In this document: positions 19,073 through 28,721 of the stretch, piece by piece | Position numbering within the stretch: the first letter of the stretch is position 1 | Layout of the letters: every line of letters begins with the position of its first letter | From: Arthrobacter sp. MSA 4-2 | Lineage (GTDB): Bacteria > Actinomycetota > Actinomycetes > Actinomycetales > Micrococcaceae | Direction of reading: 5' to 3' | DNA: 64,000 nt | Assembly (NCBI RefSeq): GCF_016405885.1 | Contig: NZ_JAEKGC010000001.1 | Coordinates: 248,001-312,000, forward strand | Notes under the pieces: generated by a model | Told to the model about the DNA's origin: nothing | The model's database searches: none | Seen by the model: the letters and a program-made list of their open reading frames with translations, nothing else | Program-made: the position numbers and the translations under genes

Positions 19073-19775
19073 CCACGAGGGCCGCGTACACCACGTAGTT
19101 GTCGTCGAACTCCCCGGTGGCAGGGTCGTAGCCGTCACAGGTGATGAGCCTCAGCTCCGCGCCGGGGGTGTTCCCGTAGACCTTCGCGGTCGGGAAGGCG
19201 GCCTTGGCGTACGCCTCGCCGCGCAGGACCTTGAACTCGGCGGTGCTTCCGTCCTCGCGCGCCACGCTGATGCGGTCGCCGGGCTTCAGCGCCCGGAGGT
19301 CGGCGAAGACGCCCTTGCCGCCGTCAGTGGCGTTCACGTGGCCGAGCAGGACGGCGGGCCCCCGCTCGCCCGGGGTGGGGGACTCGGTGTACCAGCTGGC
19401 GGGGGCGCCGGGGCCGTCGGGCGGCACCTCGAGGGTCTTATCCGCGCGCAGTCCCAGCCGGAGCAGCTCAGAGGTGGCGCCGATCGCGGGGATGGAGAGG
19501 GATACCGGCGGCGATGCCGCCAGGACCGCCGGCGCCTGCGGTGCAGGCGCCGGGGCCTTGGTGGGCGCCGTGGTCTCGGCCGGGCCCGGGGAGTCCGCGG
19601 ATGGCGCCGGTGTGCCGGGGGCCGCGGACGGGCTGGGGGAGGACGTGCTCGTCGGGGGCGGGGATGTCCCGGGGCCGGAGGCGGCCGGGGTTCCGCCGCA
19701 ACCGGCCAGGAGGATGACGGCGGCCGCCGCCGGGGCTGCGAAGCCCCAGCGGCGGCCGGTTGTTCTGCTCATCAC
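19068..19775 (-). CDS. class F-like sortase, lipoprotein form
   Basis: Transpeptidase-type protein of 235 residues. A lipoprotein signal (AVILLAGC, Cys26) is followed by a Pro/Ser/Thr/Ala-rich spacer to about residue 90, then a compact sortase domain. The catalytic His is in VLLGHVNATDGG (His146) and the Cys in LRLITCDGYD (Cys213). Odd point: the 22 residues after Cys213 contain no arginine, although sortases normally place the third active-site residue, an Arg, there. It lies 15 bases after a CHRD-domain protein with a C-terminal sorting-like tail, so that protein is the obvious substrate. It could be active with another residue, or be a non-catalytic relative. Confidence 0.85.
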   Translation of the reverse strand: MMSRTTGRRWGFAAPAAAAVILLAGCGGTPAASGPGTSPPPTSTSSPSPSAAPGTPAPSADSPGPAETTAPTKAPAPAPQAPAVLAASPPVSLSIPAIGATSELLRLGLRADKTLEVPPDGPGAPASWYTESPTPGERGPAVLLGHVNATDGGKGVFADLRALKPGDRISVAREDGSTAEFKVLRGEAYAKAAFPTAKVYGNTPGAELRLITCDGYDPATGEFDDNYVVYAALVG

Positions 19776-19790
19776 GGGATGAGGACGGGG

Positions 19791-20570
19791 TTACGCGTTG
19801 TCCGCTGAACGGCGGCGGACGGCGTAGGTGCCGCCGGCTGCTGCCGCGAGGAGCAGGCCACCACCGAGGGCGATCATGGCGGTGTTATCGCCCGCACCCG
19901 GCTGCTCGACGCCGGTGTCCGCGCCGCCGTTGGGCATTGCCCCCATCTGCGAGGCGACGAGCGTGCCGCACAGGGCGGGCGAGGTGGCACCCAGCGGGAG
20001 GTCGGGGTTCAGGTCGCTCGGCGAGTTGAACGCTTCCTCCGAGCCGGTCGAGGTGGCGGGGTCGAGGCCGTGGACCACCACGACGGCGGTTCCGGCTTCG
20101 AGTGCGGCCTTGGTGTCCGCGTCGAGCTCGATGGAACGCTGGATGGAGTAGGTTCCGCCCTGTCCACCCAGTGCCAGGTTCAGGCCCTCGGCGGGGGTTG
20201 TGGCGCCGCTGGTGCTCAGGGTGGTCAGGATGCCGCCGTAGCCGGGGGCACCTTCACTGACACTGATGATGCCGTCGCCGTTGGCATCGGCCTCAGGGGT
20301 CGGGCAGACGCCCTGGGCGCCACCGTGGATGTGCTGGACGTGCGGGTAGGGCCCGTCCATGAAGGTCTCTGCGAGGCCGGAAACCTGAAGGTTGACCATG
20401 GCGGTGTTGCCGGTGACATCGACGGTGATAGTACCGGTTCCCGTGGTGCCGTTCAGCTGGCCAAGGGTCGATGAGTAGGAGCCGTCCGCGGCCAGGGCGG
20501 GGGATCCCGCCAGGGCGACTGCGCCGAGGGCAAGGGCTGGAGCTGCAAGGAGACGCATTTTCTTATTCAT
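19791..20570 (-). CDS. secreted CHRD-domain surface protein with sorting-like tail
   Basis: Secreted protein of 259 residues. The signal peptide is MNKKMRLLAAPALALGAVAL ending at about ALA/AD (residue 28), and the body is a CHRD domain (chordin-like) with PYPHVQHIHGGAQGVCPT and VVVVHGLDPATSTG. Inside it, residues 95-106 (DANGDGIISVSE) form an EF-hand/dockerin-like calcium loop. The end has ADTG (217-220), a polar linker, a hydrophobic helix and VRRRSADNA, the plan of a wall-sorting signal. I start at ATG 20570 because GGAGGAAATTCTC precedes it. The gene is followed by the sortase at 15 bases, so the two form an operon. The function is unknown, probably cell-surface. Confidence 0.85.
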   Translation of the reverse strand: MNKKMRLLAAPALALGAVALAGSPALAADGSYSSTLGQLNGTTGTGTITVDVTGNTAMVNLQVSGLAETFMDGPYPHVQHIHGGAQGVCPTPEADANGDGIISVSEGAPGYGGILTTLSTSGATTPAEGLNLALGGQGGTYSIQRSIELDADTKAALEAGTAVVVVHGLDPATSTGSEEAFNSPSDLNPDLPLGATSPALCGTLVASQMGAMPNGGADTGVEQPGAGDNTAMIALGGGLLLAAAAGGTYAVRRRSADNA

Positions 20571-20765
20571 GAGAATTTCCTCCATAAGTGCGGATGATGC
20601 AGGCCGGTAGGGGGCGCGCACACAGGAGGTTCGGGGTGAGATGGATCACGGATGGGTGAATCTGAAAAAACTTTTCCGGCCCGGGTGAGGCGGGGGCCCG
20701 CGCGCAGGCGTTCGCCGGTGGTGGAAGCCGTCGGGAGGGGGTTCGTTGTTTGGAAGAATGGGCCC

Positions 20766-21257
20766 ATGCAGTCATTGGGAAGCACAGGAAAGCCCGCCCG
20801 CCGGGGTATCAGCGTCCGCATGGGGACGGTGGGCATGGCCATCATGATCGTCGTGTTCCTCGTCGCCGTGGTGTTCGCGGCCAACGAGAACGACGTCGTC
20901 GGCTGGCTCGTCGTGCTCATCTCCCTTGGCTGGCTGCTCATCTTCTCCTACGTGGTCTTCACCCTCCGCGGGGCCGCACGGAAGGCCGCTGACCGCTTCA
21001 GCGAGGCGCAGCAGGGCTTCGCCCCCGCCCGGCGCCAGGCCGGCCCCTCCGACGAGGCGACCCGCGCCCGCGACCTGAAGCTCGATCACAGCTTCAAGAT
21101 CGTCCAGGTCCAGGTGGGCGTCGTCCGCGAATACCTCGGCCGCGACGAGGGCATGGTCGAGCGCGCCCTGGAGACCATCGAGATCACCTCGCACAACGCC
21201 CGGTCGATGATGAAGAACGCCGGTGACGGGCCCGTCGAGGGCACCATCGTCGACTAG
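20766..21257 (+). CDS. conserved membrane protein of unknown function
   Basis: A 163-residue protein with two N-terminal helices (about residues 23-42 and 46-67: MGTVGMAIMIVVFLVAVVFA and VVGWLVVLISLGWLLIFSYV) and a cytoplasmic, charged, mostly helical tail (LKLDHSFKIVQVQVGVVREYLGRDEGMVERALETIEIT). I start at ATG 20766; the frame extends upstream into arginine-rich, unlikely sequence. AAGAAT lies 6 bases before the ATG, a weak match to the leaderless pattern seen in other genes here. It has its own transcription unit, diverging from the CHRD gene. I do not recognise a named family. Confidence 0.72.
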   Translation: MQSLGSTGKPARRGISVRMGTVGMAIMIVVFLVAVVFAANENDVVGWLVVLISLGWLLIFSYVVFTLRGAARKAADRFSEAQQGFAPARRQAGPSDEATRARDLKLDHSFKIVQVQVGVVREYLGRDEGMVERALETIEITSHNARSMMKNAGDGPVEGTIVD

Positions 21258-21325
21258 GCGCCCAGCCGTCCTGATCGGGTTCTGCCAACATGATTCGCCC
21301 GGTGCTCCGGGGTAAGGTGGGTCGA

Positions 21326-23208
<1,883 letters not shown>

Positions 23209-23211
23209 GCC

Positions 23212-23805
23212 ATGCGGCAGCGGATGAGTGAGCTGCGCCGCGACCCGGCCGACGCCGGGCCGGGACTGTCCGAAACCACCTGCGTGGGTGTCACGCTGCC
23301 GGTCCCCGAACCGCTGGCGGGGGAGCTGGAACGCTGGCGGGCCTCCTTCGGGGATCCCATGGCCTTCCTCGTGCCCCCGCACATCACGCTCATCACCACG
23401 ACGCCGGCCACGGACTGGGAATGGACGCTCGAGCACGTGCGCGCCGTGGCCGCGAAGCAGGGTCCCTTCACCGTGACGCTCAGCGGCACCGGCTCCTTCC
23501 GGCCGCTGTCACCGGTGGTGTTCCTCAATGTGCGTGCCGGGTTCCGGGAATGCGTAGAGCTTCACTCCCGGCTGCAGACCGGACCCCTCGAACGCACCCT
23601 CGAGTTCCCCTTCCACCCGCATGTCACCGTCGCCCACGACGTGAGCGAGGCCAGTATGGACGAGGCCGCGCAGCAGCTGAGGTCCTTCGAGGCCTCCTTC
23701 GAGGTCCGTACCATGGGACTGTATGAGCATGAGCATTCTGGGTTGTGGAAACTGCGGGAAGAGCTGAGCTTTGGCGAAGACACCGAGGACCGCGAGGAGC
23801 GCTGA
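23212..23805 (+). CDS. 2H phosphoesterase (2'-5' RNA ligase-like)
   Basis: A 197-residue protein with two HxT/S motifs of the 2H phosphoesterase fold: PPHITLITT and FHPHVTVAHD. Related proteins (LigT/ThpR) open 2',3'-cyclic phosphates or act on 2'-5' bonds in RNA; the true substrate here is unknown. It begins 3 bases after the trpS stop, suggesting coupling, and its 3' end overlaps the YihY start by 35 bases. The family length is 170-200 residues. Confidence 0.88.
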   Translation: MRQRMSELRRDPADAGPGLSETTCVGVTLPVPEPLAGELERWRASFGDPMAFLVPPHITLITTTPATDWEWTLEHVRAVAAKQGPFTVTLSGTGSFRPLSPVVFLNVRAGFRECVELHSRLQTGPLERTLEFPFHPHVTVAHDVSEASMDEAAQQLRSFEASFEVRTMGLYEHEHSGLWKLREELSFGEDTEDREER

Positions 23806-24847
23806 TCCTGCCTCTCCGGCCGACCACGCCCGGTTGGTCCTGAAGATCCTCGAAGCACGCCAGAACCTTACCCGCGCCGAGCGGGACAACGCGGGCGCCG
23901 CGGCCGTCGCCGCCGCCCGGCTCCGGGTGGCACTCGCCCGGCTGAGCGCCCTGCGGCCGCTGCGGGCGCTCCAGCTGTACGCACTGCGCCGCGGAGCGCT
24001 GCTGGCCGCAGGAATCGCCTACCGCATGTTCTTCGCGATCGCTGCGATGCTCGTGGCGGGGTTCTCCATCCTCGGCCTGGTCATCGCGGGGGACACCCGG
24101 CTGCAGGACCTGATCGTCGAAACGGTCGGCGCCACCACGCCGGGCCTCATCGACACGGGCGACGGCGGGCTCGCCACCCGGGAGGAACTGTTCTCGGGGG
24201 CGGGGTTCGGTGCCGCGCTCGTCATCTCGACGGCCGTCATGCTCATCTCTTCGCTCGTCTGGATGGCGGGCATCCGTGCGGGCATGCGGAGTATCTTCGC
24301 CCTGGGCCCGGTGACCGAGAGTGCCCTGAAGATCATCCTGAAGGATCTTGCGGTGCTGCTCGTCCTCGCCGTCGCGCTGCTGGTGACGACAGGCGTCGGG
24401 TTCATTGCCAATACGATGCTTGACTTCGCCCTCGACCTGGTGGGGCTGACCGAAGCGTCGCGTCCGCTGACGCAGTTCGCCGGCTTCGCCATCATGCTCG
24501 TCCTCGATACGGCGGTCGCCTCCCTCCTGCTCCACACCACCTCCGCGATCGACATGCCCCGGAAGGTCCTGCTGCAGGCCGCGCTCTTCGCCGGGGTGGG
24601 CAGTACCGTGCTGCGCACTGTGAGCGCATCGCTCCTTGCAGGTCTTGGCAGCTCACCGCTGCTCGCGCCGTTCGCCGTGATCCTCGGCCTCTTCGTCTGG
24701 TTCTACGTGCTGAGCCAGGTGTACCTCCTGGCGGCGGCGTGGGGCGCCGTGGGAACGGCCGACGCCGCGGCGCTGGCCGCCCATGAGCACCGGGAGAAGG
24801 CGGGCACGCTGCGGCAGCAGAGCCGGAAGGCCCGCCGCAGGCCCTGA
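23771..24847 (+). CDS. YihY/BrkB-family inner membrane protein
   Basis: Membrane protein of 358 residues with six predicted helices, matching the YihY/BrkB (old RNase BN) family: RPLRALQLYALRRGALLAAGIAYRMFFAIAAMLVAGFSI near the start and ASLLAGLGSSPLLAPFAVILGLFVWFYVLSQVYLLAAAWGAV near the end. Its role is unknown; the older RNase BN link is not supported for this family. The start is TTG 23771 inside the previous gene, behind GGAAGAGCTGAGC; other starts would cut the conserved N terminus little, so this is not certain. The last 35 residues are basic and cytoplasmic. Confidence 0.88.
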   Translation: MAKTPRTARSADPASPADHARLVLKILEARQNLTRAERDNAGAAAVAAARLRVALARLSALRPLRALQLYALRRGALLAAGIAYRMFFAIAAMLVAGFSILGLVIAGDTRLQDLIVETVGATTPGLIDTGDGGLATREELFSGAGFGAALVISTAVMLISSLVWMAGIRAGMRSIFALGPVTESALKIILKDLAVLLVLAVALLVTTGVGFIANTMLDFALDLVGLTEASRPLTQFAGFAIMLVLDTAVASLLLHTTSAIDMPRKVLLQAALFAGVGSTVLRTVSASLLAGLGSSPLLAPFAVILGLFVWFYVLSQVYLLAAAWGAVGTADAAALAAHEHREKAGTLRQQSRKARRRP

Positions 24848-24886
24848 CCCGGCGCAGCCCTCGGCGGAAGGGCAGCCCGGGGCGGA

Positions 24887-24945
24887 GGATGCCGGCCGGG
24901 ACGCGGAGCGAAGGATGCCCCTTCAGGGATGCCGGCCGGGACGCG
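24887..24945. repeat. 19-bp direct repeat after the yihY-like gene
   Basis: GGATGCCGGCCGGGACGCG occurs at 24887-24905 and 24927-24945, 40 bases apart, with a third shorter match (AAGGATGCC) between. It lies in the convergent gap just before the terminator and has no visible coding role. Confidence 0.85.
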
Positions 24946-24946
24946 A

Positions 24947-24975
24947 AAAGGGCGGCCCCGCCGGGGCCGCCCTTT
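24947..24975. terminator. bidirectional terminator between yihY-like gene and sdhB
   Basis: A perfect 13-bp stem (AAAGGGCGGCCCC and GGGGCCGCCCTTT) with a 3-base loop; its A and T ends work as T-runs in both directions for the convergent genes. Confidence 0.85.
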
Positions 24976-25023
24976 ATCGGACGCAGGTTGGCCGGAGCCA
25001 CCCTCAATCGCTACCGCGTCGGG

Positions 25024-25809
25024 TCAGATCCTGCGGGTCAGGATGGCCTGCTTGACCTCGGAGATGGCCTTGGTGACCTGGATGCCGCGCGGGCAGGCTT
25101 CCGAGCAGTTGAAGGTGGTGCGGCAGCGCCACACGCCTTCCTTGTCGTTGAGGATCTCGAGGCGCATGTCGCCGGCGTCGTCGCGGGAGTCGAAGATGAA
25201 GCGGTGCGCATTGACGATCGCGGCGGGGCCGAAGTACTGGCCGTCGGTCCAGAACACGGGGCAGGACGAGGTGCACGCGGCGCACAGAATGCACTTGGTG
25301 GTGTCGTCATAGCGCTCCCGGTCCTCGGCGGACTGCAGGCGCTCCCGGGTGGGCTCGTGGCCCTTGGTGATCAGGAACGGCATGATCTCGCGGTAGGACT
25401 GGAAGAACGGCTCCATGTCCACGATCAGGTCCTTCTCCACGGGCAGGCCCTTGATCGGCTCGACCAGGATCGGCTTGGAGGTGTCGAGGTCCTTCAGCAG
25501 GGTCTTGCAGGCGAGCCGGTTGCGGCCGTTGATCCGCATCGCGTCGGAACCGCAGACACCGTGGGCGCAGGAGCGGCGGAAGGACACCGAGCCGTCGTGC
25601 TCCCACTTGACCTTGTGCAGGGCGTCGAGCACGCGGTCCGTGCCGTACATGGTCAGCTGCCATTCGTCCCAGTGTGCCTCGTCGGAGACCTCGGGGTTGT
25701 AGCGGCGGACCTTGAGCGTGATGTCGAAGGAGGGGATTTCCCCGCCTCCGACGCCGGCGGGAAGCTCGACCTTCGAGGCCGGCTCTTTTTCGATGGTTGG
25801 GGTGCTCAT
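25024..25809 (-). CDS. sdhB: succinate dehydrogenase iron-sulfur subunit
   Basis: Electron-transfer subunit of complex II, 261 residues. The [2Fe-2S] ligands are in SCAHGVCGSDAM and NRLAC; the [4Fe-4S] motif is CILCAACTSSCP and the [3Fe-4S] ligands are in CRTTFNCSEACPRG, which places the clusters in the standard order. The last gene of sdhCDAB, its ATG overlaps the SdhA stop by one base (TGATG), so the two are translationally coupled. A bidirectional terminator follows the stop. Confidence 0.97.
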   Translation of the reverse strand: MSTPTIEKEPASKVELPAGVGGGEIPSFDITLKVRRYNPEVSDEAHWDEWQLTMYGTDRVLDALHKVKWEHDGSVSFRRSCAHGVCGSDAMRINGRNRLACKTLLKDLDTSKPILVEPIKGLPVEKDLIVDMEPFFQSYREIMPFLITKGHEPTRERLQSAEDRERYDDTTKCILCAACTSSCPVFWTDGQYFGPAAIVNAHRFIFDSRDDAGDMRLEILNDKEGVWRCRTTFNCSEACPRGIQVTKAISEVKQAILTRRI

Positions 25810-27587
25810 CAGTACTTACGCTCCATCGGCTGGTAACGGGTGAAAATGACCGGCTTGGTCTCGAGGCGGACGCCGCTGGTCTCGACGGCGCTGGGGTCTT
25901 TGTAGGCCATCGAGTGGGTCATGAAGTTCTCGTCGTCGCGGTTGGGGTAGTCCTCGCGGAAGTGGCCTCCGCGGGACTCCTTGCGGTGCAGGGCTGCGGC
26001 GGTCATGACCTTGGCCATGTCCAGCAGGAATCCGAGCTCGACGGCCTCGAGGAGGTCGAGGTTGAAGCGCTTGCCCTTGTCCTGGACGGAGATGCGCTTG
26101 TAGCGCTCCTCGAGCCCGTCGATGACGCGCAGCGCCTCGAGGAGGGTCTCCTCGGTGCGGAACACCTGGACGTTGGCGTCCATGATGTCCTGGAGTTCTT
26201 TGCGGATCTGGGCGACGCGCTCCCCGCCCTCGGAACTGCGGGCCGTGTCGAGCAGGGCGACGGTATCGGCCAGCGGGTCCTCGGGGATGTCGACGAAGTC
26301 GGCGGTGAGGGCGTACTCCGCCGCGTAGATGCCGGCCCGCTTGCCGAAGACGTTGATGTCCAGCAGCGAGTTCGTGCCCAGCCGGTTCGAGCCGTGCACC
26401 GAGACGCAGGCCACCTCGCCGGCGGCGTAGAGCCCGGGCACGATGGTGTCGTTGTCCTGAAGGACTTCGGCCTTGATGTTCGTGGGGATCCCGCCCATGG
26501 CGTAGTGCGCCGTCGGGAAGACCGGCACCGGCTCGGTGTAGGGCTCGACGCCGAGGTAGGTCCGGGCGAACTCGGTGATGTCCGGGAGCTTCGCGTCGAT
26601 GTGCGCCGGCTCGAGGTGCGTCAGGTCGAGCAGGACGTAGTCCTTGTTCGGCCCGGAGCCGCGGCCCTCGCGGACCTCGTTGGCCATCGACCGGGCGACG
26701 ATGTCGCGCGGTGCCAGGTCCTTGATGGTCGGGGCGTAACGCTCCATGAAGCGTTCGCCCTCGGAGTTGCGCAGGATCGCGCCCTCGCCGCGGGCGGCCT
26801 CCGAGAGGAGGATGCCCAGGCCGGCCAGGCCCGTCGGGTGGAACTGGAAGAACTCCATGTCCTCGAGGGGGATTCCCCGGCGGAAGGCGATGCCCATGCC
26901 GTCGCCGGTGAGGGTGTGGGCGTTGGAGGTGGTCTTGTAGACCTTGCCGACGCCGCCGGAGGCGAAGATGACGGACTTGGCCTGGAAGACGTGAAGCTCG
27001 CCCGAGGCGAGGTCGTAGGAGACGACGCCGGCGACTCGCTTCTGCAGCCGGGTCACCCCGTTCTCGGTCACTTCCTGGTCGACCATCAGCAGGTCGAGGA
27101 CGTAGTACTCGTTGTAGAACTCGACGTTGTGCTTGACGCAGTTTTGGTAAAGCGTCTGCAGGATCATGTGGCCGGTGCGGTCCGCGGCGTAGCAGGACCG
27201 GCGGACCGGGGCCTTGCCGTGGTCGCGGGTGTGGCCGCCGAAGCGGCGCTGGTCGATCCGGCCCTCGGGGGTGCGGTTGAACGGCAGCCCCATCTTTTCG
27301 AGGTCGAGGACGGCGTCGATGGCTTCCTTGGCCATCACCTCGGCGGCGTCCTGGTCGACGAGGTAGTCACCGCCCTTGACGGTGTCGAACGTGTGCCACT
27401 CCCAGTTGTCTTCCTCGACATTGGCGAGAGCGGCGCACATGCCTCCCTGCGCGGCGCCCGTGTGTGAGCGGGTGGGGTAGAGCTTTGTCAGTACGGCCGT
27501 GCGCGCCCGCTGACCGGACTCGATGGCCGCGCGCATCCCTGCGCCGCCTGCTCCGACGATGACGACGTCGTACTTGTGGACCTGCAT
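25809..27587 (-). CDS. sdhA: succinate dehydrogenase flavoprotein subunit
   Basis: Catalytic subunit with covalent FAD, oxidising succinate to fumarate; 592 residues. The N terminus has VVIVGAGGAGMRAAIES for FAD, then TKLYPTRSHTGAAQGG with the flavin-linking His. The active site shows GGHTRDHGKAPVRRSCYA, and HYAMGGIPTN and GEVACVSVHGSNRLGTNSLLDINVFG are typical. It follows sdhD by 54 bases with a ribosome site and precedes sdhB. The sequence is intact with no frameshift. Confidence 0.98.
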   Translation of the reverse strand: MQVHKYDVVIVGAGGAGMRAAIESGQRARTAVLTKLYPTRSHTGAAQGGMCAALANVEEDNWEWHTFDTVKGGDYLVDQDAAEVMAKEAIDAVLDLEKMGLPFNRTPEGRIDQRRFGGHTRDHGKAPVRRSCYAADRTGHMILQTLYQNCVKHNVEFYNEYYVLDLLMVDQEVTENGVTRLQKRVAGVVSYDLASGELHVFQAKSVIFASGGVGKVYKTTSNAHTLTGDGMGIAFRRGIPLEDMEFFQFHPTGLAGLGILLSEAARGEGAILRNSEGERFMERYAPTIKDLAPRDIVARSMANEVREGRGSGPNKDYVLLDLTHLEPAHIDAKLPDITEFARTYLGVEPYTEPVPVFPTAHYAMGGIPTNIKAEVLQDNDTIVPGLYAAGEVACVSVHGSNRLGTNSLLDINVFGKRAGIYAAEYALTADFVDIPEDPLADTVALLDTARSSEGGERVAQIRKELQDIMDANVQVFRTEETLLEALRVIDGLEERYKRISVQDKGKRFNLDLLEAVELGFLLDMAKVMTAAALHRKESRGGHFREDYPNRDDENFMTHSMAYKDPSAVETSGVRLETKPVIFTRYQPMERKY

Positions 27588-27641
27588 GCTTGTCGCTCTT
27601 TCTGTTGAAACAATGAAGCGGCCGCCTGGGCGGCCGGCGGC

Positions 27642-28109
27642 CTACGCGGTGGGGCAGTAGGAGGCGACGTGGGCCACGCCGTCGATGACCGGGCAGGGGT
27701 CGAAGGTGAAGATGACCAAGGTGCCCAGGAGGATGATGACGACGGTGGCCGTGTAGAGCACGCCCTTGAGCCACATGCGCGTCGAGTTCTTCTCCGCGTA
27801 GTCGTTGATGATGGTGCGCACGCCGTTGGTGCCGTGCAGCATGGCCAGCCAGAGCATCACCAGGTCCCAGATTTGCCAGACCGGGCTGGCCCACTTGCCG
27901 GCGACGAAACCGAAGTCGACCTGGCTGATGCCGTCGCCGGCCACCATTGAGGTCCACAGGTGGACGAAGATCATCACCACGAGGACCACCCCGGACAGGC
28001 GCATGAACAGCCAGGCGCCCATCTCGAAGTTGCCGCGGGAGGAGCGGGAGCGGGAGTAGCCGGGGGAGACGCGCCCGGATCGGGGGCTTTCTACAGTGGG
28101 AACAGCCAT
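27642..28109 (-). CDS. sdhD: succinate dehydrogenase membrane anchor
   Basis: Hydrophobic anchor of complex II, 155 residues with three helices. GAWLFMRLSGVVLVVMIFVHLWTSM carries the first helix and the Arg/His region near heme and quinone; LAMLHGTNGVRTIINDYAEK has the family's second His. It begins 4 bases after the sdhC stop on the same strand, and sdhA follows. The N-terminal 28 residues are polar and variable. Confidence 0.93.
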   Translation of the reverse strand: MAVPTVESPRSGRVSPGYSRSRSSRGNFEMGAWLFMRLSGVVLVVMIFVHLWTSMVAGDGISQVDFGFVAGKWASPVWQIWDLVMLWLAMLHGTNGVRTIINDYAEKNSTRMWLKGVLYTATVVIILLGTLVIFTFDPCPVIDGVAHVASYCPTA

Positions 28110-28112
28110 GGC

Positions 28113-28493
28113 TTAGTGACCTCCGAAGACAACCGAAAGATGGCGGATGGAGAAGGCGAGCATTGTCAGCGCCCAGAGGCCGACGACGCCCCACAGCATC
28201 TGGCGGTGGTAGCGCGGGCCCTTTTTCCAGAAGTCCACGGCGATGACGCGGAGTCCGTTGAAGGCGTGGAACACGATGGCGCCGATGAGGCCGAGTTCGC
28301 CCAGGCCCATGATGGGGTTCTTATAGGCGGCGATGACCGCATCGTAGGCTTCCGGTGAGACCCGGACCAGGGACGTGTCCAGGACGTGGACGAGGAGGAA
28401 AAAGAAAATCACGACCCCGGTGATGCGGTGTGCTACCCACGACCACTGGCCCTCGCGGCCACGGTAGAGGGTGCCAGCTGGTGTCTTCGGCAT
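28113..28493 (-). CDS. sdhC: succinate dehydrogenase cytochrome b556 subunit
   Basis: First gene of sdhCDAB, 126 residues, three helices. TLYRGREGQWSWVAHRITGVVIFFFLLVHVLD contains the family signature with heme-ligand His, and GLIGAIVFHAFNGLRVIAVDF gives the second. I start at ATG 28493 because GGGAGGTAAATTCA precedes it and the product has the normal length; the open frame extends 24 residues further upstream without support. A sigma-70-like promoter lies 87 bases upstream. Confidence 0.95.
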   Translation of the reverse strand: MPKTPAGTLYRGREGQWSWVAHRITGVVIFFFLLVHVLDTSLVRVSPEAYDAVIAAYKNPIMGLGELGLIGAIVFHAFNGLRVIAVDFWKKGPRYHRQMLWGVVGLWALTMLAFSIRHLSVVFGGH

Positions 28494-28579
28494 TGAATTT
28501 ACCTCCCTGCATCGCACGGGCGTTAGCGTGTCTTCCACGCAGGAATGTCGCCGGTGCGAGAGCACTCTAATTCAAGGAT

Positions 28580-28608
28580 AATCTAGGCCGGGGACGGGCC
28601 GCCTTCAA
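28580..28608 (-). promoter_or_regulatory. sdhCDAB promoter
   Basis: On the minus strand TTGAAG (28603-28608) and TAGATT (28580-28585) are exactly 17 bases apart, a good sigma-70-type promoter. The predicted start of transcription, about 28573, leaves an 80-base leader before sdhC. Confidence 0.65.
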
Positions 28609-28625
28609 TTTAGGCTCCCCTATAC

Positions 28626-28641
28626 TGTGAGGCTGTTCACA
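28626..28641. promoter_or_regulatory. CRP/GlxR-type operator upstream of sdh promoter
   Basis: TGTGA-GGCTGT-TCACA is a perfect TGTGA-N6-TCACA palindrome, the consensus of CRP-family regulators (GlxR in corynebacteria). Its centre is about 60 bases upstream of the predicted sdh start, the class I activation position. It is one mismatch from a Rex site (TGTGAA-N4-TTCACA), so Rex is the alternative. It could also act on divergent manC. Confidence 0.6.
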
Positions 28642-28721
28642 TTGACGGAGCGGGCCGCGGTACTGATCTTTCCGAAAATCGTTCCCGCGCGCTCCGGAGG
28701 TGTCAGCTAACGTGGGAGGCG

